DNA of 5,404 nucleotides from Thermoplasmata archaeon. Lineage in GTDB: Archaea; Thermoplasmatota; Thermoplasmata; Thermoplasmatales; Thermoplasmataceae. The notes beneath the pieces are model-generated. The model did not search any database and had not been told where the DNA came from. It saw nothing but the letters and a program-made list of their open reading frames with translations. The position numbers and the translations under genes are program-made. Of the stretch, positions 4,994 through 5,404 are shown piece after piece; the stretch's first letter is position 1; the number at the start of each line of letters is the position of its first letter. The DNA is taken from the NCBI GenBank assembly GCA_021797385.1, contig JAJZZW010000127.1, positions 1 through 5,404 on the forward strand, read 5' to 3'.

Positions 4994-5404
4994 TGTTCTC
5001 GTAATTGGTGCGGGGCCTGCAGGCAGCTCTGCAGCAAGATATTCTGCAAGGTATGGCTTGAAAACCCTTATGGTAGAAAAGCGCCCGGACATAGGTTCTC
5101 CTGTAAGATGTGGTGAGGGTGTATCGAAGGCATGGATGCCAGAAGTGGATTTGAAGCCTGAACAGCACTGGATCTCTGATGAGGTCAAGGGTGCGAGAAT
5201 TTATGGTCCTTCAGAAAAGAAACCTATTGTACTTGGAGCTGAAAGCGCAGGCAACGAGGTGGGCTTTGTTGTTGAGCGGGACAAATTCGATAAGCATATT
5301 GCAACACTGGCTGCAACAGATGGAGCAGAAATATGGATAAAATCACCAGCAACTTCCGTAATAAAGGAAGGAAACCGTGTTGTGGGCGCTAAAATCAGGC
5401 ATAA
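4980..5404 (+). CDS. Geranylgeranyl reductase (archaeal phospholipid isoprenoid reductase), N-terminal part
   Basis: The first 141 residues are present; the gene runs off the right edge (the family is about 400 residues). This FAD enzyme saturates the geranylgeranyl chains of archaeal phospholipids (digeranylgeranylglycerophospholipid reductase), giving the fully reduced phytanyl/biphytanyl lipids important for acid- and heat-stable membranes. It is peripheral to the membrane in characterised homologues. Visible motifs are the FAD-binding GAGPAG (10-15) in a beta-alpha-beta start, acidic E33 at the end of the second strand, and the family block GSPVRCGEG (39-47) with C44. A KGARIYGPSEK segment (70-80) and VVERDKFDKH (97-106) follow. 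The sequence resembles the Thermoplasma acidophilum enzyme of known structure very closely, judged from memory. A Shine-Dalgarno within the upstream ferredoxin gene fixes the start. Many related oxidoreductases share the FAD motifs, but the PVRCGEG block is specific. Confidence 0.93.
   Translation, partial: MLNYDVLVIGAGPAGSSAARYSARYGLKTLMVEKRPDIGSPVRCGEGVSKAWMPEVDLKPEQHWISDEVKGARIYGPSEKKPIVLGAESAGNEVGFVVERDKFDKHIATLAATDGAEIWIKSPATSVIKEGNRVVGAKIRH

Noticed and set aside
4834..5049. Minus-strand open frame of 71 codons
   Set aside because: It is the antisense of the ferredoxin cysteine motifs. The same GHxxTQ/GHTLSQ type of pattern appears opposite the ferredoxin motif of the Fe-S subunit, showing it is an artefact of Cys-Pro codons read backwards.

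Overview
The window looks like ordinary chromosome from an AT-rich archaeon, most likely of the Thermoplasmatales (Ferroplasma, Acidiplasma, Picrophilus, Thermoplasma or Cuniculiplasma type). The strongest clue is the partial geranylgeranyl reductase at the right edge. It closely resembles, from memory, the structurally characterised Thermoplasma acidophilum lipid reductase. Other clues are TATA-like boxes about 25 nt upstream of start codons with almost no leader, and use of ATA, AGA and AGG codons. Species assignment is inference; no search was run.

Layout from left to right. (1) Positions 1-89, minus: the first 29 codons of an amino-acid-kinase-fold protein running off the left edge. (2) Positions 226-2830, minus: a two-gene operon. 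It encodes an FAD-linked 2-hydroxyacid dehydrogenase (GlcD / D-lactate dehydrogenase type), followed with a 14-nt overlap by an iron-sulfur subunit of GlcF/HdrD type. (3) Positions 2920-4275, plus: a 12-TM major facilitator transporter, divergent from the dehydrogenase across an 89-bp promoter region. (4) Positions 4236-4649, minus: MoaE, the large subunit of molybdopterin synthase, overlapping the transporter tail-to-tail by 40 nt. (5) Positions 4784 to the right edge, plus: a small 2[4Fe-4S] ferredoxin overlapping by 14 nt the start of geranylgeranyl reductase.

Two functional modules stand out. The transporter plus the flavin/Fe-S dehydrogenase pair plausibly imports and oxidises a small hydroxycarboxylate such as lactate or glycolate, passing electrons to the respiratory chain; the substrate is not determinable from sequence. 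The ferredoxin plus geranylgeranyl reductase pair saturates the isoprenoid chains of archaeal membrane lipids, with the ferredoxin the likely electron donor.

I found no mobile element, CRISPR array, rRNA or tRNA, and no convincing unknown multi-gene system. The most unusual feature is the Fe-S subunit. Its N-terminal CCG domain keeps its fold-level sequence pattern but has lost every cysteine, while the C-terminal CCG domain and both ferredoxin-type motifs are intact. All coding gaps are shorter than 140 bp.
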